From Actinomycetospora sp. NBRC 106378 (GTDB lineage: Bacteria; Actinomycetota; Actinomycetes; Mycobacteriales; Pseudonocardiaceae): DNA of 64,000 nt. Positions within the stretch are counted from its first letter, which is position 1; every line of letters begins with the position of its first letter. Positions 43,543 to 51,890 of this stretch are shown piece after piece. Location of the stretch: positions 620,001 through 684,000 of the forward strand of contig NZ_BSTT01000002.1 in NCBI RefSeq assembly GCF_030269685.1, in the 5' to 3' direction. The notes below the pieces were generated by a model. It was not told the origin of the DNA, did no database searches, and worked only from the letters and a program-made list of their open reading frames with translations. The position numbers and the translations under genes were made by a program.

Positions 43543-44480
43543 GGTGTACCTCCGTCTCGGGGGGTTCGCGTGCCTGCGCGCAGGGTCGCGTAGGCGGAGA
43601 AACCCGGGGCCGACGACTGGGCGAGCAGCACCGAGCCGGGCTCCCAGCCCTCCCCGGACTCCCGGTCGATCAGGTTGAGCAGCCAGTCGGCGTTCCCGCA
43701 GTGGCCGTCGCGCTCCATGATCGTCCGGAAGTGCAGGCGGTCGCGCGGCAGGCCCACCGCCAGGGCGTTGACCCCGACGAGGGGCGCGAACAGGTTGCTC
43801 GGCAGGACGACCGCGACCTCCCCGGGCTCCACCCCCGCCGGCCGCAGCGCCCGCGCGAGGGCCGCGCGGGCCGCCTGCTGCCGGGAGCGGAAGGAGTCCT
43901 GTCCGCGCAGTCCCTCCGGGTCGACCGCGGTGGCCTGGGCCACCAGTTCCACCGTCCCCGGTGCCCCGCGGTGCAGCAGGCATCCGGCCGCGGCGTCCCC
44001 GAACACCGCGAAGCTCCGCACCCGCGCGAGGTCGTCGGGGGTGAAGTCGAGCGCGACGAGCACGACGGTCCCGACGTCCGGGTCGTCGAACATGCCCACC
44101 GCCCGCGCCAGGGCGTCGAGCGAACTGCAGCACTGCAGGTGGGACACCAGGGCGGGTACGCAGGAGCGCAGTCCCGCCCCGAGGAGGACGGCGGCGGCGA
44201 GGTCGGGGTCGAGGCGCGCGAGACAGGGGTCGGACGTGGCGAGCACCAGCCGGTCCACCTCGGCCGGCTCGGTCCCGGTCCGCTCGAGCACGTCCGCGAT
44301 GCAGTCGAGGACGTACGCGAGCACCGGACGCCGGAACCGCCGGAACGTGCCGGCCCCCATCGCGGCGAAGTCGGTCGAGGGCATCAGCTCCGACCAGCGT
44401 TCCGCGAAGCCCGGCACGGACTCCGGCTTCTCGACGTCCTCGCCCACCGCGCAGGCGAACCCGGAGATCCCGATGCTCAC
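43539..44480 (-). CDS. KAS III-like enzyme with altered catalytic triad
   Basis: 313 aa thiolase-fold protein of the 3-oxoacyl-ACP synthase III type. The nucleophile region is SHLQCCSSLDALARAVG (Cys117/Cys118). The His motif (PHQAN in FabH) is replaced by LPSNLFAP (Ser228/Asn229), and the Asn region reads DGHCGNADWLLNL (His260, Asn263). It therefore may not decarboxylate malonyl-ACP; such variants (CerJ-like) can act as acyl transferases forming esters or amides. GTG at 44480 overlaps the carrier-protein stop. With adjacent carrier proteins, transfer or condensation of a carrier-bound acyl is likely. Confidence 0.8.
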   Translation of the reverse strand: MSIGISGFACAVGEDVEKPESVPGFAERWSELMPSTDFAAMGAGTFRRFRRPVLAYVLDCIADVLERTGTEPAEVDRLVLATSDPCLARLDPDLAAAVLLGAGLRSCVPALVSHLQCCSSLDALARAVGMFDDPDVGTVVLVALDFTPDDLARVRSFAVFGDAAAGCLLHRGAPGTVELVAQATAVDPEGLRGQDSFRSRQQAARAALARALRPAGVEPGEVAVVLPSNLFAPLVGVNALAVGLPRDRLHFRTIMERDGHCGNADWLLNLIDRESGEGWEPGSVLLAQSSAPGFSAYATLRAGTRTPRDGGTP

Positions 44481-44776
44481 GCCGAGCGGCTCCCGGTCGC
44501 CGCGTCGATCTCGGCGAGGACCGTCCGCAGCCCGGCGACGTCGTCGAGCAGGGGGACCCACTCCGGCTGGAGCGAGAGGCCGTCCGCGCCCCGCGACTCG
44601 ATGTAGCCCGCGATCAGGATGAGCATGTCCAGCGAGCCGATGCCCAGCTCGGCGCGGGTGGCGCTCCCCGTGAGGTCCTCGTAGGTGAGGTCGTGCCCGG
44701 GTTGTCCCGCCACGAAGTCCGCGAAGGCGCGCAGGTGCCGGTCGTCCGTCCCGGCCTCCGCCGCCTCAGCCCGCAT
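44477..44776 (-). CDS. Acyl carrier protein 1
   Basis: 99 aa. RAELGIGSLDMLILIAGYIE holds the phosphopantetheine serine (Ser48) in the context G-I-G-S-L, where the usual Asp before Ser is Gly. Helices around it fit an ACP/PCP fold. ATG at 44776 overlaps the end of the halogenase gene by 11 bp and has GAAGGTG upstream. Placed next to the halogenase homolog, it is a candidate for the carrier that presents its substrate. Confidence 0.8.
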   Translation of the reverse strand: MRAEAAEAGTDDRHLRAFADFVAGQPGHDLTYEDLTGSATRAELGIGSLDMLILIAGYIESRGADGLSLQPEWVPLLDDVAGLRTVLAEIDAATGSRSA

Positions 44777-45680
44777 CGGACACCTTCGGGAACTCGAAGC
44801 CGTTGAGGTTGCGCTCGGCGAGGCGGTTGTAGCCGTACCGGTCCGCACCGGCCACGAGCACGCAGCTGTGGTAGTCCAGGTTGATCTCGTCGCCGAACTC
44901 CACGAGGCGGTCGACGTGCTCGTAGACCTTGACCGTGGGGGAGACGTAGCGCGAGGCGTAGCCGAGCCGGGTCTCCTGGCTGGTGTTGGGCAACGACCCG
45001 TGCACGCACTTCTCGACGAAGAGCACGAACTGTCCGGGGGCCATCTCCATGTCGACCACCCGCTCCTGCTCGGGGCTCCAGGCGGGGTCGACCTGCAGCT
45101 CCGAGTAGTCGTAGCCGAAGAAGTCGGTCTTGAGCTCGGGCCGCTTGGTCAGCCGGCGCTCCTCGTCGTAGAACCACTGCCGCTGGCTGCCGGGCAGGAA
45201 GCGCAGGCATCCCTGCTCCTTGCCCGCCGCGGAGAACGCCGTCCAGACGCTGACGTCCATGACGATCTCGGGGTCGTCGCGGTCCTCGGTGAAGGCCAGC
45301 GACGGCGTGGCCGCCGTCGTGGTCTCCCCGACGATGTACTTCTCCACCTGGTGCCAGCCGGTCCCCGCGTCCCCGGGCTTCTTCTGGAAGATGTTGGACT
45401 TCCAGCAGAGCACGTCCGGACCCATGAGGCTGCGGACCCGCCCGACGATCTCGGGATGGGCGATGTGCCGGGACAGCGTGTCGCAGTCCAGGTGGCGGTC
45501 GTAGTTGATGATGTTGGAGTTGTGGGGCTTGTTCTTCGAGAGCGCCATCTCGATCATGGCCTTGCCCCAGACCTGCTGCGCCTCCTCCGGGGAGTACAGG
45601 TCGAACGGGCCGACGAAGCCGTTCTCCTTGAACGACCGCACCTCCGCCTCGGTGAGCGCGGGACTGTAGGTCTGGGTCAT
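44766..45680 (-). CDS. SyrB2-type Fe(II)/2-oxoglutarate halogenase homolog
   Basis: 304 aa, length and sequence pattern of SyrB2-like enzymes: SFKENGFVGPFDLYSPEEA, INYDRHLD, GPDVLCWKSNIFQKKPGDAG, FFGYDYSELQVDP and RLGYASRYVSP. The first metal motif is GWHQVEKY: His110 with Val112 where hydroxylases have Asp; halogenases of this family have Ala or Gly there, leaving room for chloride. The distal ligand is His227, with Arg238/Arg244 for 2-oxoglutarate. Val is not the known Ala/Gly and Glu113 is an untested alternative ligand. SyrB2-type enzymes act on carrier-bound aminoacyl groups; carrier genes lie on both sides. ATG at 45680. Halogenation itself is inferred. Confidence 0.85.
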   Translation of the reverse strand: MTQTYSPALTEAEVRSFKENGFVGPFDLYSPEEAQQVWGKAMIEMALSKNKPHNSNIINYDRHLDCDTLSRHIAHPEIVGRVRSLMGPDVLCWKSNIFQKKPGDAGTGWHQVEKYIVGETTTAATPSLAFTEDRDDPEIVMDVSVWTAFSAAGKEQGCLRFLPGSQRQWFYDEERRLTKRPELKTDFFGYDYSELQVDPAWSPEQERVVDMEMAPGQFVLFVEKCVHGSLPNTSQETRLGYASRYVSPTVKVYEHVDRLVEFGDEINLDYHSCVLVAGADRYGYNRLAERNLNGFEFPKVSDAG

Positions 45681-45699
45681 GGCGTGCGGTCCTCTCCGG

Positions 45700-45948
45700 T
45701 CATCCGTGGCACACGATGTCGACGACATCGCGGACGTACTCGGCCTCGATGAGGCGCTCCAGACAGCTCATGGTGTCCACGCCGGTCTGCTCCTCGAGCA
45801 CGAAGATCAGGCTCATCAGGCCCACCGAGTCGAGGCCGAGATCGCCCTGCAGGCTCATCGACGGTTCCACCCCGCCCTGCACGGAGGCCCGGGGCAGGAC
45901 GCTCGCGATGATCGAGCAGACCGTGCTCTCGTCCACGGGCGCGGCCAT
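45700..45948 (-). CDS. Acyl carrier protein 2
   Basis: 82 aa. GDLGLDSVGLMSLIFVLEEQTG contains Ser41 in the canonical D-S-V attachment site. ATG at 45948 overlaps the ligase stop (TGATG), so ligase and carrier are coupled and probably form a loading pair. Distinct from carrier 1 in sequence and motif. Confidence 0.9.
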   Translation of the reverse strand: MAAPVDESTVCSIIASVLPRASVQGGVEPSMSLQGDLGLDSVGLMSLIFVLEEQTGVDTMSCLERLIEAEYVRDVVDIVCHG

Positions 45949-47543
45949 CAGGCACCGCTCCCGGACGTGGCGGGGGCGAACACCGCGCGCCCGACCGCCG
46001 CGCGGTCGACCTTCAGGTTGCGGGTGAGCAGCCCGGACGCGGCGCTGAGTTCGTCGGCGGGACGGACGAGCACCTCGGCGATGCGGTGGGAGGCCGGCCG
46101 TTCGGCGTTCCGGGCCTGCACCCGGGCCCGGACCGCGGCGGCGCGTTCCTCCGTGTCGCCCGCGGCGTCGTCCAGCCAGACGACGCACACCAGGCGCCCG
46201 TCGCCCGGGCGGGCCATGACCACGGCCCGCGTCACCGGCCCGTCCGCCTCGACGGCGGCCTCGAGCGGCTCGGGGTTGATCTTGACGCCGCTGCGGGTGA
46301 TGATCACGTTCTTCTTCCGGCCGGTGAGCCGGAGGAACCCGTCGCGGTCGAGGCGTCCGAGGTCGCCGGTGGCGAGTCGGCCGTCGGGTCGGAACACGGC
46401 GTCCGCGGTCTCCACCCCCTCGAAGACGTAGCCGTGGGCCTGGGGGCGGGCGACCCGCAGGAGGATCTCCCCGTCCTCCCCGGTCTCCACCTCCACACCG
46501 GGGACCGGGCGGCCGGCGGCTCCCACCCGCGCCGCGCCGGGGACGTTGCACGCGATCCACCCGCTCTCCGTGGAGCCGTAGATCTCGTGCAGCGGGGCAC
46601 CGAGGACCTGGAAGGTCGCGACCATGTCCGGCGCCACGGGGGCCGAGCCGGTGAACATCAGCCGGACGCGGGGACCGTAGACCGCGGTCCACCGCCGACC
46701 GAGGCGGGCCCGCCACCGCCGTGTGAGCCCGTGCGGCGCGACCCGGAACAGGACCGCGGCGAGCCGGTAGGGCCGTCGGTCCCGCTCCTGGTCGGCGTGC
46801 AGGCGGTTGACGGCGAACTCGAAGAACGACGGCGGGCCGAGGATGATCGTCGGGGCGAGCGTCCGCATGAGGAGGAACATGCGCTCCGGGGCCACCACGG
46901 TGGCCGAGCAGCCCGCGTGGATCGCCAGGTAGACCAGGTAGCGCTGCTGGAAGTTGGAGAAGGGCAGGACGACGAGGATGTCGTCGTCGGTCCGCACCCG
47001 CCACAGCGCGGCGGACACCTCGACGGTGTTGAGGATCCCGTCGTGGGTGAGCGGCAGGCCCTTGCTCGTGCCGGACGTGCCCGAGGAGAACGCCACCGTG
47101 GCGACCTCGGACGCCAGGCCCGACGGTGGGCGGGGGATCGGGGTGAGGGCGAGCGGGCGGTCCTCCAGCCGGGCGAGCGCCGCCGGGAGCGGCGCACCGG
47201 GTGCGAGGGCCCGGGAGACCAGCGCCCCGACCAGCCCGTAGCGCTCGACGGCCCCCGCCAGCTCCTCCGGCGTGAACCCCGACTCGAGCGGCAGGGCCAC
47301 CGGGACGGCGCCGAGGGCGAGCAGCGCGAGGTCCGCGAGCACCCAGTCGTAGGAGTTCGGTCCGAGCAGGCCCACGGGATCGCCCGCGCCGACGCCGCCG
47401 GCCCGGAGCTCGTCGCGGAGCAGCGCGACGTCCGCGTGCACCTCGGCGAAGGAGCGCGTCGTCGTCGACCCGTCGCGACCCACCACGCGCAGCCTCGCCT
47501 GCGGGTGCTCCAGCAGACGCTCGTGCAGGGTGTCCAGCGTCAT
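45948..47543 (-). CDS. Acyl-AMP ligase (carrier-loading)
   Basis: 531 aa adenylate-forming enzyme. FSSGTSGTSKGLPLTHDG (P-loop), LHEIYGSTESGWI, TGDLGRLDRDGFLRLTGRKKNVIITRSGVKI and a C-terminal GLLTRNLKVDRAAV (catalytic Lys) are visible. Located directly before a carrier-protein gene, it probably adenylates an acid or amino acid and loads it on that carrier. ATG at 47543 has GGAGGGCCG upstream. It is the first gene of the operon running to 40355. Chain length or amino-acid specificity is unknown. Confidence 0.85.
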   Translation of the reverse strand: MTLDTLHERLLEHPQARLRVVGRDGSTTTRSFAEVHADVALLRDELRAGGVGAGDPVGLLGPNSYDWVLADLALLALGAVPVALPLESGFTPEELAGAVERYGLVGALVSRALAPGAPLPAALARLEDRPLALTPIPRPPSGLASEVATVAFSSGTSGTSKGLPLTHDGILNTVEVSAALWRVRTDDDILVVLPFSNFQQRYLVYLAIHAGCSATVVAPERMFLLMRTLAPTIILGPPSFFEFAVNRLHADQERDRRPYRLAAVLFRVAPHGLTRRWRARLGRRWTAVYGPRVRLMFTGSAPVAPDMVATFQVLGAPLHEIYGSTESGWIACNVPGAARVGAAGRPVPGVEVETGEDGEILLRVARPQAHGYVFEGVETADAVFRPDGRLATGDLGRLDRDGFLRLTGRKKNVIITRSGVKINPEPLEAAVEADGPVTRAVVMARPGDGRLVCVVWLDDAAGDTEERAAAVRARVQARNAERPASHRIAEVLVRPADELSAASGLLTRNLKVDRAAVGRAVFAPATSGSGA

Positions 47544-47567
47544 CGGCCCTCCTCCCTCGAGAGTGCA

Positions 47568-47659
47568 CGCGCAGAACGGGATCGCCATTCTCGGGTGGCG
47601 CGCCGGGCGCCCGGAGAGAATGGCGGAAGAATTGCGGTCGGGTGCCGCGCAGAACGGGA
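47568..47659. promoter_or_regulatory. Direct repeats around an inverted repeat in divergent spacer
   Basis: CGCGCAGAACGGGA occurs at 47568-47581 and 47646-47659 in direct orientation. Between them, CGCCATTCTC (47583-47592) and GAGAATGGCG (47616-47625) form a perfect 10-bp inverted repeat. The set lies in the 287-bp spacer between the divergent halogenase operon and the DUF885 gene and is a likely regulator-binding region for the cluster. No gene is seen in the spacer. Confidence 0.5.
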
Positions 47660-47830
47660 AAAGACGTCCCTCGGGTCCGGTCGGTCGACGATGACCCACG
47701 GACCGCGGCCACGTCGGACATTGCCACGGGCGAGACCGTCAGGCAAGGGTCCGCGAACGGTTCCGTGCGTCGGTTCGGACACTCGGACGAACCGATCCCG
47801 CCTCCTCGGAATCGCTGCCATGATGTGTCG

Positions 47831-49360
47831 ATGACCAGCGGTCCGACAACGGTCGGAGAAGTCGACGAACGATTGCGCGCGGTGTGCGACATGATGGTCG
47901 CGCCGGTCCGGGAGGAGGCCGGGCGGCACGAGTACGACGGGGTCGTGCAACCGCTCGACGCGTCGGGCGTCGCCGCCGGACTCGCGCGGATCGGTGCCGC
48001 GGAGGCGCCCCGCGCCGACGCCGTCGTCGAGGCCCATCTCGCGGCCTTCGAGCAGGCGGCCCGCGTCCGCTTCGGGCGGCTCGAGGCCCATCGGTGGGAC
48101 CCGGTGCTGCACGTGACCAACCTCGACGTGAGCTGCTACGACCGCGACTACGGGCCGGCGGAGCAGCGCGCGGCGGCCCGGGAGCGGCACCTGGCGGCGT
48201 GGCCCGCGGCGGTGGACGCGGCCGTGCGGACCCTCGACGCGGTGTCCGCGCCGGTCGCCGGGATCGTGCTGCCGATGGTCCGGGGCCTGGGCGAGGGACT
48301 GACCGGGGCCGACGGTGCCGCCCGGTCCGCCGTCGAGCGGTTCGCCGGCCACCTGGAGCACCTGGCCCGGACCGGGAACCCCGATCCGGCGCTGGGCGCC
48401 GAGACCCTCGCGGCCCTCATGAGCTGCGGGGAGGGCGACGTCCCCGACCTCGAGCTGCTCGCCCGGCGGGCGGCCGAGGAGTCCGCGCGGCTCGACGAGG
48501 CGCTCGTCGAGGCGTGCGCGGACCTCGCGCCGGGTCGCCCCGCGCGCGAGGTCGTCGCCGACCTGCACGCCGACCGGCCCGACGGGGTCGCGGCGCTCGG
48601 GTCCGAGGTCGGCGCCCTCGTCGAGGAACTCACCGCGTTCTGCCGGGCGACCGACCTGGTCCCGTACACCGACGGCGAGCTGCGGATCGGCGAGCCCCCG
48701 GCGTCGCGCCGGTTCGCCATGGCGATGATGGCGTGGGCGGCCCCGGACGAGCCGGACGGCCCGAGCTGGTACTGGATCACCCCGCCCGACCCGACGTGGC
48801 CGGACGAGGACGTCGAGGCGTGGAACGCGGTCTTCTGCCGGACCAGCCTCCCGGCCATCACGGCCCACGAGGTCGTCCCGGGGCACCTCGCGCACGCGCG
48901 CGCCCTGCGCCGGGTCGAGGCGCCCGAACGGCGGCTGCTGCACTCGCCCGCGTTCGTCGAGGGCTGGGCGCACTACGCCGAGGAGATGCTGGTCGAGGTG
49001 GGCTTCCGGGCGCAGGACCGACGCTTCCGGCTCGGCGTCGTGCTCGAGGCGCTGATCCGGGTGACGCGGTTGGAGGTGGCGATCGGCCTGCACACCGGCG
49101 AGATGTCGCCGGCGGAGGCGACCGACCGGTTCCGCGTCCGGGCGCTGCTCGACGGGGTGGCCGCCCGCTCCGAGGCGGAGCGCGCGCTGGTCGAGCCGAC
49201 CTACGGTCGGTACGCCTGGGGCAAGCTCGCGATCCGGGAGGCGGCGGACGGGGCCCGCCGCCGATGGGGTGCCGACTTCTCGCTCCCGCGCTTCCACCGG
49301 TCGCTGCTCGAGCTGGGCAGTCCGCCGATCACCCTCCTCGGACGGGCCCTCGCCGTCTGA
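47831..49360 (+). CDS. DUF885 metallopeptidase-like protein
   Basis: 509 aa. TAHEVVPGHLAHARALRR (H-E-x5-H pattern) and EGWAHYAEEMLVEVGF (third ligand Glu region) are the DUF885/M2-M3-like zinc site. No signal peptide is seen, so it is probably cytosolic. ATG at 47831 is the first Met at the conserved start, but no strong ribosome-binding site is visible. Placed between two arms of the cluster and divergent from the halogenase operon, it could cleave a peptide product or leader. This role is inferred. Confidence 0.8.
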   Translation: MTSGPTTVGEVDERLRAVCDMMVAPVREEAGRHEYDGVVQPLDASGVAAGLARIGAAEAPRADAVVEAHLAAFEQAARVRFGRLEAHRWDPVLHVTNLDVSCYDRDYGPAEQRAAARERHLAAWPAAVDAAVRTLDAVSAPVAGIVLPMVRGLGEGLTGADGAARSAVERFAGHLEHLARTGNPDPALGAETLAALMSCGEGDVPDLELLARRAAEESARLDEALVEACADLAPGRPAREVVADLHADRPDGVAALGSEVGALVEELTAFCRATDLVPYTDGELRIGEPPASRRFAMAMMAWAAPDEPDGPSWYWITPPDPTWPDEDVEAWNAVFCRTSLPAITAHEVVPGHLAHARALRRVEAPERRLLHSPAFVEGWAHYAEEMLVEVGFRAQDRRFRLGVVLEALIRVTRLEVAIGLHTGEMSPAEATDRFRVRALLDGVAARSEAERALVEPTYGRYAWGKLAIREAADGARRRWGADFSLPRFHRSLLELGSPPITLLGRALAV

Positions 49361-49389
49361 CCGGGTCGCCCCCGGTTGCGGACGCCCGG

Positions 49390-50589
49390 TCATCCGGCGG
49401 CCGTGACGTCGACCCCGACCGTCGTCCGCACCGTCTCCAACGTCGCGTCGAGCGTCTCGCCGTCCGGGGCGGCGAGCACGACGCGACCGACCCGGTCGGC
49501 CGAGGACCGCAGGACGGGCACGGCCTGCCCGGGCACCACGTCGGCCTCGGCCAGGACCACGTGCGGGTGGGCCCGGATCTCCTCGAACCCGGTGACGGCC
49601 CGGACGGTGCCGGCCGGGGCGACGGGCAGGTGGACCGCGGCGAGGCGCGGCGGGGTCGACGGCAGCGGGGCCGGCTCCCACCCGAGCGCGAGCCGGACGA
49701 GGGCCTCGAACCAGTCGACGCCGTGAGCCAGCCCCAGGAGGTCCATGATGTGGTCGCCCGGGGTGCGTACGGCCACCTCGATGACGACCGGCCCCGCGTC
49801 GCCGAGGCGGAACTCGAGGTGCACCACCCCGGTCCGCATCCCGAGGGCCGCGACGACCGCCTCGCCGAGGCCCTCGACCGCCGGGACGTGCGCCGGGTCG
49901 AGCCGGGCGGGCAGCCGGTGCCCGATCTCGATGAAGCGCGGCGCGCCGGTGGTCTGCTTCTCGGTGACGTTCGCGAGCAGGACCTCCCCGTCGCGCACGA
50001 GGGCCTCCCAGCTGTACTCGGGACCGGCGACGACCCGCTCCACGAGCAGGCGCCCCTCGCCCTCGCGGGCGGCGACGGCCCCGGTCCAGCCCTCGGGGTC
50101 GGCCACGAGCTCGACGCCCGCGCTGCCCGCCCCGGACAGCGACTTGACCATCACCGGCCAGCGCGTGGCCGCCCACTCCGCGGCCTGCGAGAGCCGGTCC
50201 ACGACGAGGTACTCGGGCCCGGGGATCCCCGCCGCGGCGAACCTCGCCCGCTGCAGGCCCTTGTTCCGCGAGGTCGTGGCCGCCCGCAGGGACGGGCCCG
50301 GCAACCCGTACTCGTCCGCCACGAGGGCGGCCGCCATCACCTGCGGCTCGCTGAAGGCGATGACCCCGTCCGGGCGGTGGGCCGCCGCGGCGGCGTGCGC
50401 CGACTCGGCCCACATCTCGTCGGCCGGGCCCCGGCACGGCAGCACCTCGTCGACCTCGCCGACGAGCCCGTCGACCCGTGCGGCCAGCTCCACGGCGTGC
50501 ACCCGCACCCCGAGGCGGCGCGCCGCGGCCAGGTAGGGGCGGCCCATGCGGCCGACCCCGAGCATGAGCAGGGTGGGTGCAGCGGTCAC
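49390..50589 (-). CDS. ATP-grasp ligase 2
   Basis: 399 aa carboxylate-amine ligase. RWPVMVKSLSGAGSAGVELVAD, RLLVERVVAGPEYSWEALVRDGEVLLANVTEKQTTGAP and VHLEFRLGDAGPVVIEVAVRTPGDHIMDLL are ATP-grasp landmarks. The N-terminal Rossmann-like part reads LLMLGVGRMGRPYLAAARRLG. GTG overlaps the MFS stop. L-amino-acid ligases of this type form dipeptides; in tabtoxin biosynthesis a similar enzyme (TblF) adds threonine to the beta-lactam. Substrates here unknown. Confidence 0.87.
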   Translation of the reverse strand: MTAAPTLLMLGVGRMGRPYLAAARRLGVRVHAVELAARVDGLVGEVDEVLPCRGPADEMWAESAHAAAAAHRPDGVIAFSEPQVMAAALVADEYGLPGPSLRAATTSRNKGLQRARFAAAGIPGPEYLVVDRLSQAAEWAATRWPVMVKSLSGAGSAGVELVADPEGWTGAVAAREGEGRLLVERVVAGPEYSWEALVRDGEVLLANVTEKQTTGAPRFIEIGHRLPARLDPAHVPAVEGLGEAVVAALGMRTGVVHLEFRLGDAGPVVIEVAVRTPGDHIMDLLGLAHGVDWFEALVRLALGWEPAPLPSTPPRLAAVHLPVAPAGTVRAVTGFEEIRAHPHVVLAEADVVPGQAVPVLRSSADRVGRVVLAAPDGETLDATLETVRTTVGVDVTAAG

Positions 50590-51890
50590 GTCGTGGCCTC
50601 CTGGTCCTCGAGGTGCGTCGGCAGTCCCCGGGTCACGGCGACGACGGCGGGTCCGGTCACGGCGAAGACCGCGGCGAGCACCACCCACCCGAGGGTCCCG
50701 CCCCCGTCGTCGAGCACGGCCCAGGTCAGCAGGGCCGGTCCGACCGCGGAGGCCGCGCTGATCCCGAGCTCGTAGATCCCGAGGTAGTAGCTGCGCTCGG
50801 CGGGCGGGGCGAGGGCGAACGACAACCGCCAGGCCCCCGCGCCCTGCCAGATCTCCCCGAGGCTCAGGACGACCGCGACGGCGACGATCAGGACGGCCGC
50901 GGCGAGGGCCCCGGTCCACGCGGCCGCGGCGGCGAGCAGACAGCACCCGGCGAGACTCAACCCGGCCCGGAGCTGGCGGTGCGCCGCGGCGGGCGCCGAG
51001 TCCAGCCCCCGGCTCAACGGCACCTGCAGGACCACCGCGATGACCGTGTTGACCACCACGAGCACCGCGATCATTGCCGGGGGAGCGGCGGTCCGGGTGG
51101 TGATCCAGAGCGGGAGGACGACGCCCAGCAGGATGGTGTGCAGGTAGAGGACGCCGTTGAGTCCCGTGAGAGCGAGCAGGCGGGGGTTCCAGGCCCGCCG
51201 CCAGGCGCCGCGCGGGAGCGGAGGGGCCCCCGCGCGGGCGCCCGCGGGCGGCACGTCGAGGCGGGTCAGCAGCGCGGCGGTGACGACGAAGGACGCGGCG
51301 TCGAGCAGCACGAGCACCGTGAACGTGCCGGTGTCGCCGGCCGTCACGGCGATCCCGGCGAGCAGGGCGCCGACGGTGAAGCCGATGTTGCGCACGGAGA
51401 AGACCGCGGCCATCGTCGTGACCCGGTCCGCCCCGTCGTCGGTGGCTCCGACCAGGCTCTGCACGAGGGGCCCGCCGCTCCACTCCGCGACACCGATGAC
51501 GAACGACAGCGCGACGAAGCCGACCGGACCGTGGAGGAACGGCAGCGCGGCGAAGCAGACGCCGCGGAGCAGGTAGAGCGCGACGAGGACCGGACGGGCC
51601 CCGACCCGGTCGGCGAGCCGACCCACGGGGACCGTGCCGAGCAGCCCGCCGACGCCCCCGGCGGACACCCCGATGCCGACCTCGACGGGGGAGAGCCCGA
51701 TGGTCCGGGTCAGGAACAGCGCGGACGTGGCGAGGTAGAGACCCGTCCCGGTCGAGTCGACCAGGGCCGCGACCAGCAGCCGGCGGCCGGTCGCGTGGGG
51801 AGGTACCCACCGCCGGACGCGGGCGACGAGGCCGCCGCGCGCAGCGTCCCCCTGCCCCTCGCCCGTCGGGTCCGCTCCGTCGGCGGTCAT
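50586..51890 (-). CDS. MFS transporter
   Basis: 434 aa with twelve membrane segments. VPVGRLADRVGARPVLVALYLLRG is the motif-A region between helices 2 and 3. It belongs to a group of 12-helix exporters with short loops. ATG at 51890 overlaps the upstream ATP-grasp stop (ATGA), and its own stop overlaps the next ATP-grasp start. Sandwiched between two peptide-bond-forming enzymes, it is probably the exporter or self-resistance pump for the cluster product. Confidence 0.9.
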   Translation of the reverse strand: MTADGADPTGEGQGDAARGGLVARVRRWVPPHATGRRLLVAALVDSTGTGLYLATSALFLTRTIGLSPVEVGIGVSAGGVGGLLGTVPVGRLADRVGARPVLVALYLLRGVCFAALPFLHGPVGFVALSFVIGVAEWSGGPLVQSLVGATDDGADRVTTMAAVFSVRNIGFTVGALLAGIAVTAGDTGTFTVLVLLDAASFVVTAALLTRLDVPPAGARAGAPPLPRGAWRRAWNPRLLALTGLNGVLYLHTILLGVVLPLWITTRTAAPPAMIAVLVVVNTVIAVVLQVPLSRGLDSAPAAAHRQLRAGLSLAGCCLLAAAAAWTGALAAAVLIVAVAVVLSLGEIWQGAGAWRLSFALAPPAERSYYLGIYELGISAASAVGPALLTWAVLDDGGGTLGWVVLAAVFAVTGPAVVAVTRGLPTHLEDQEATT

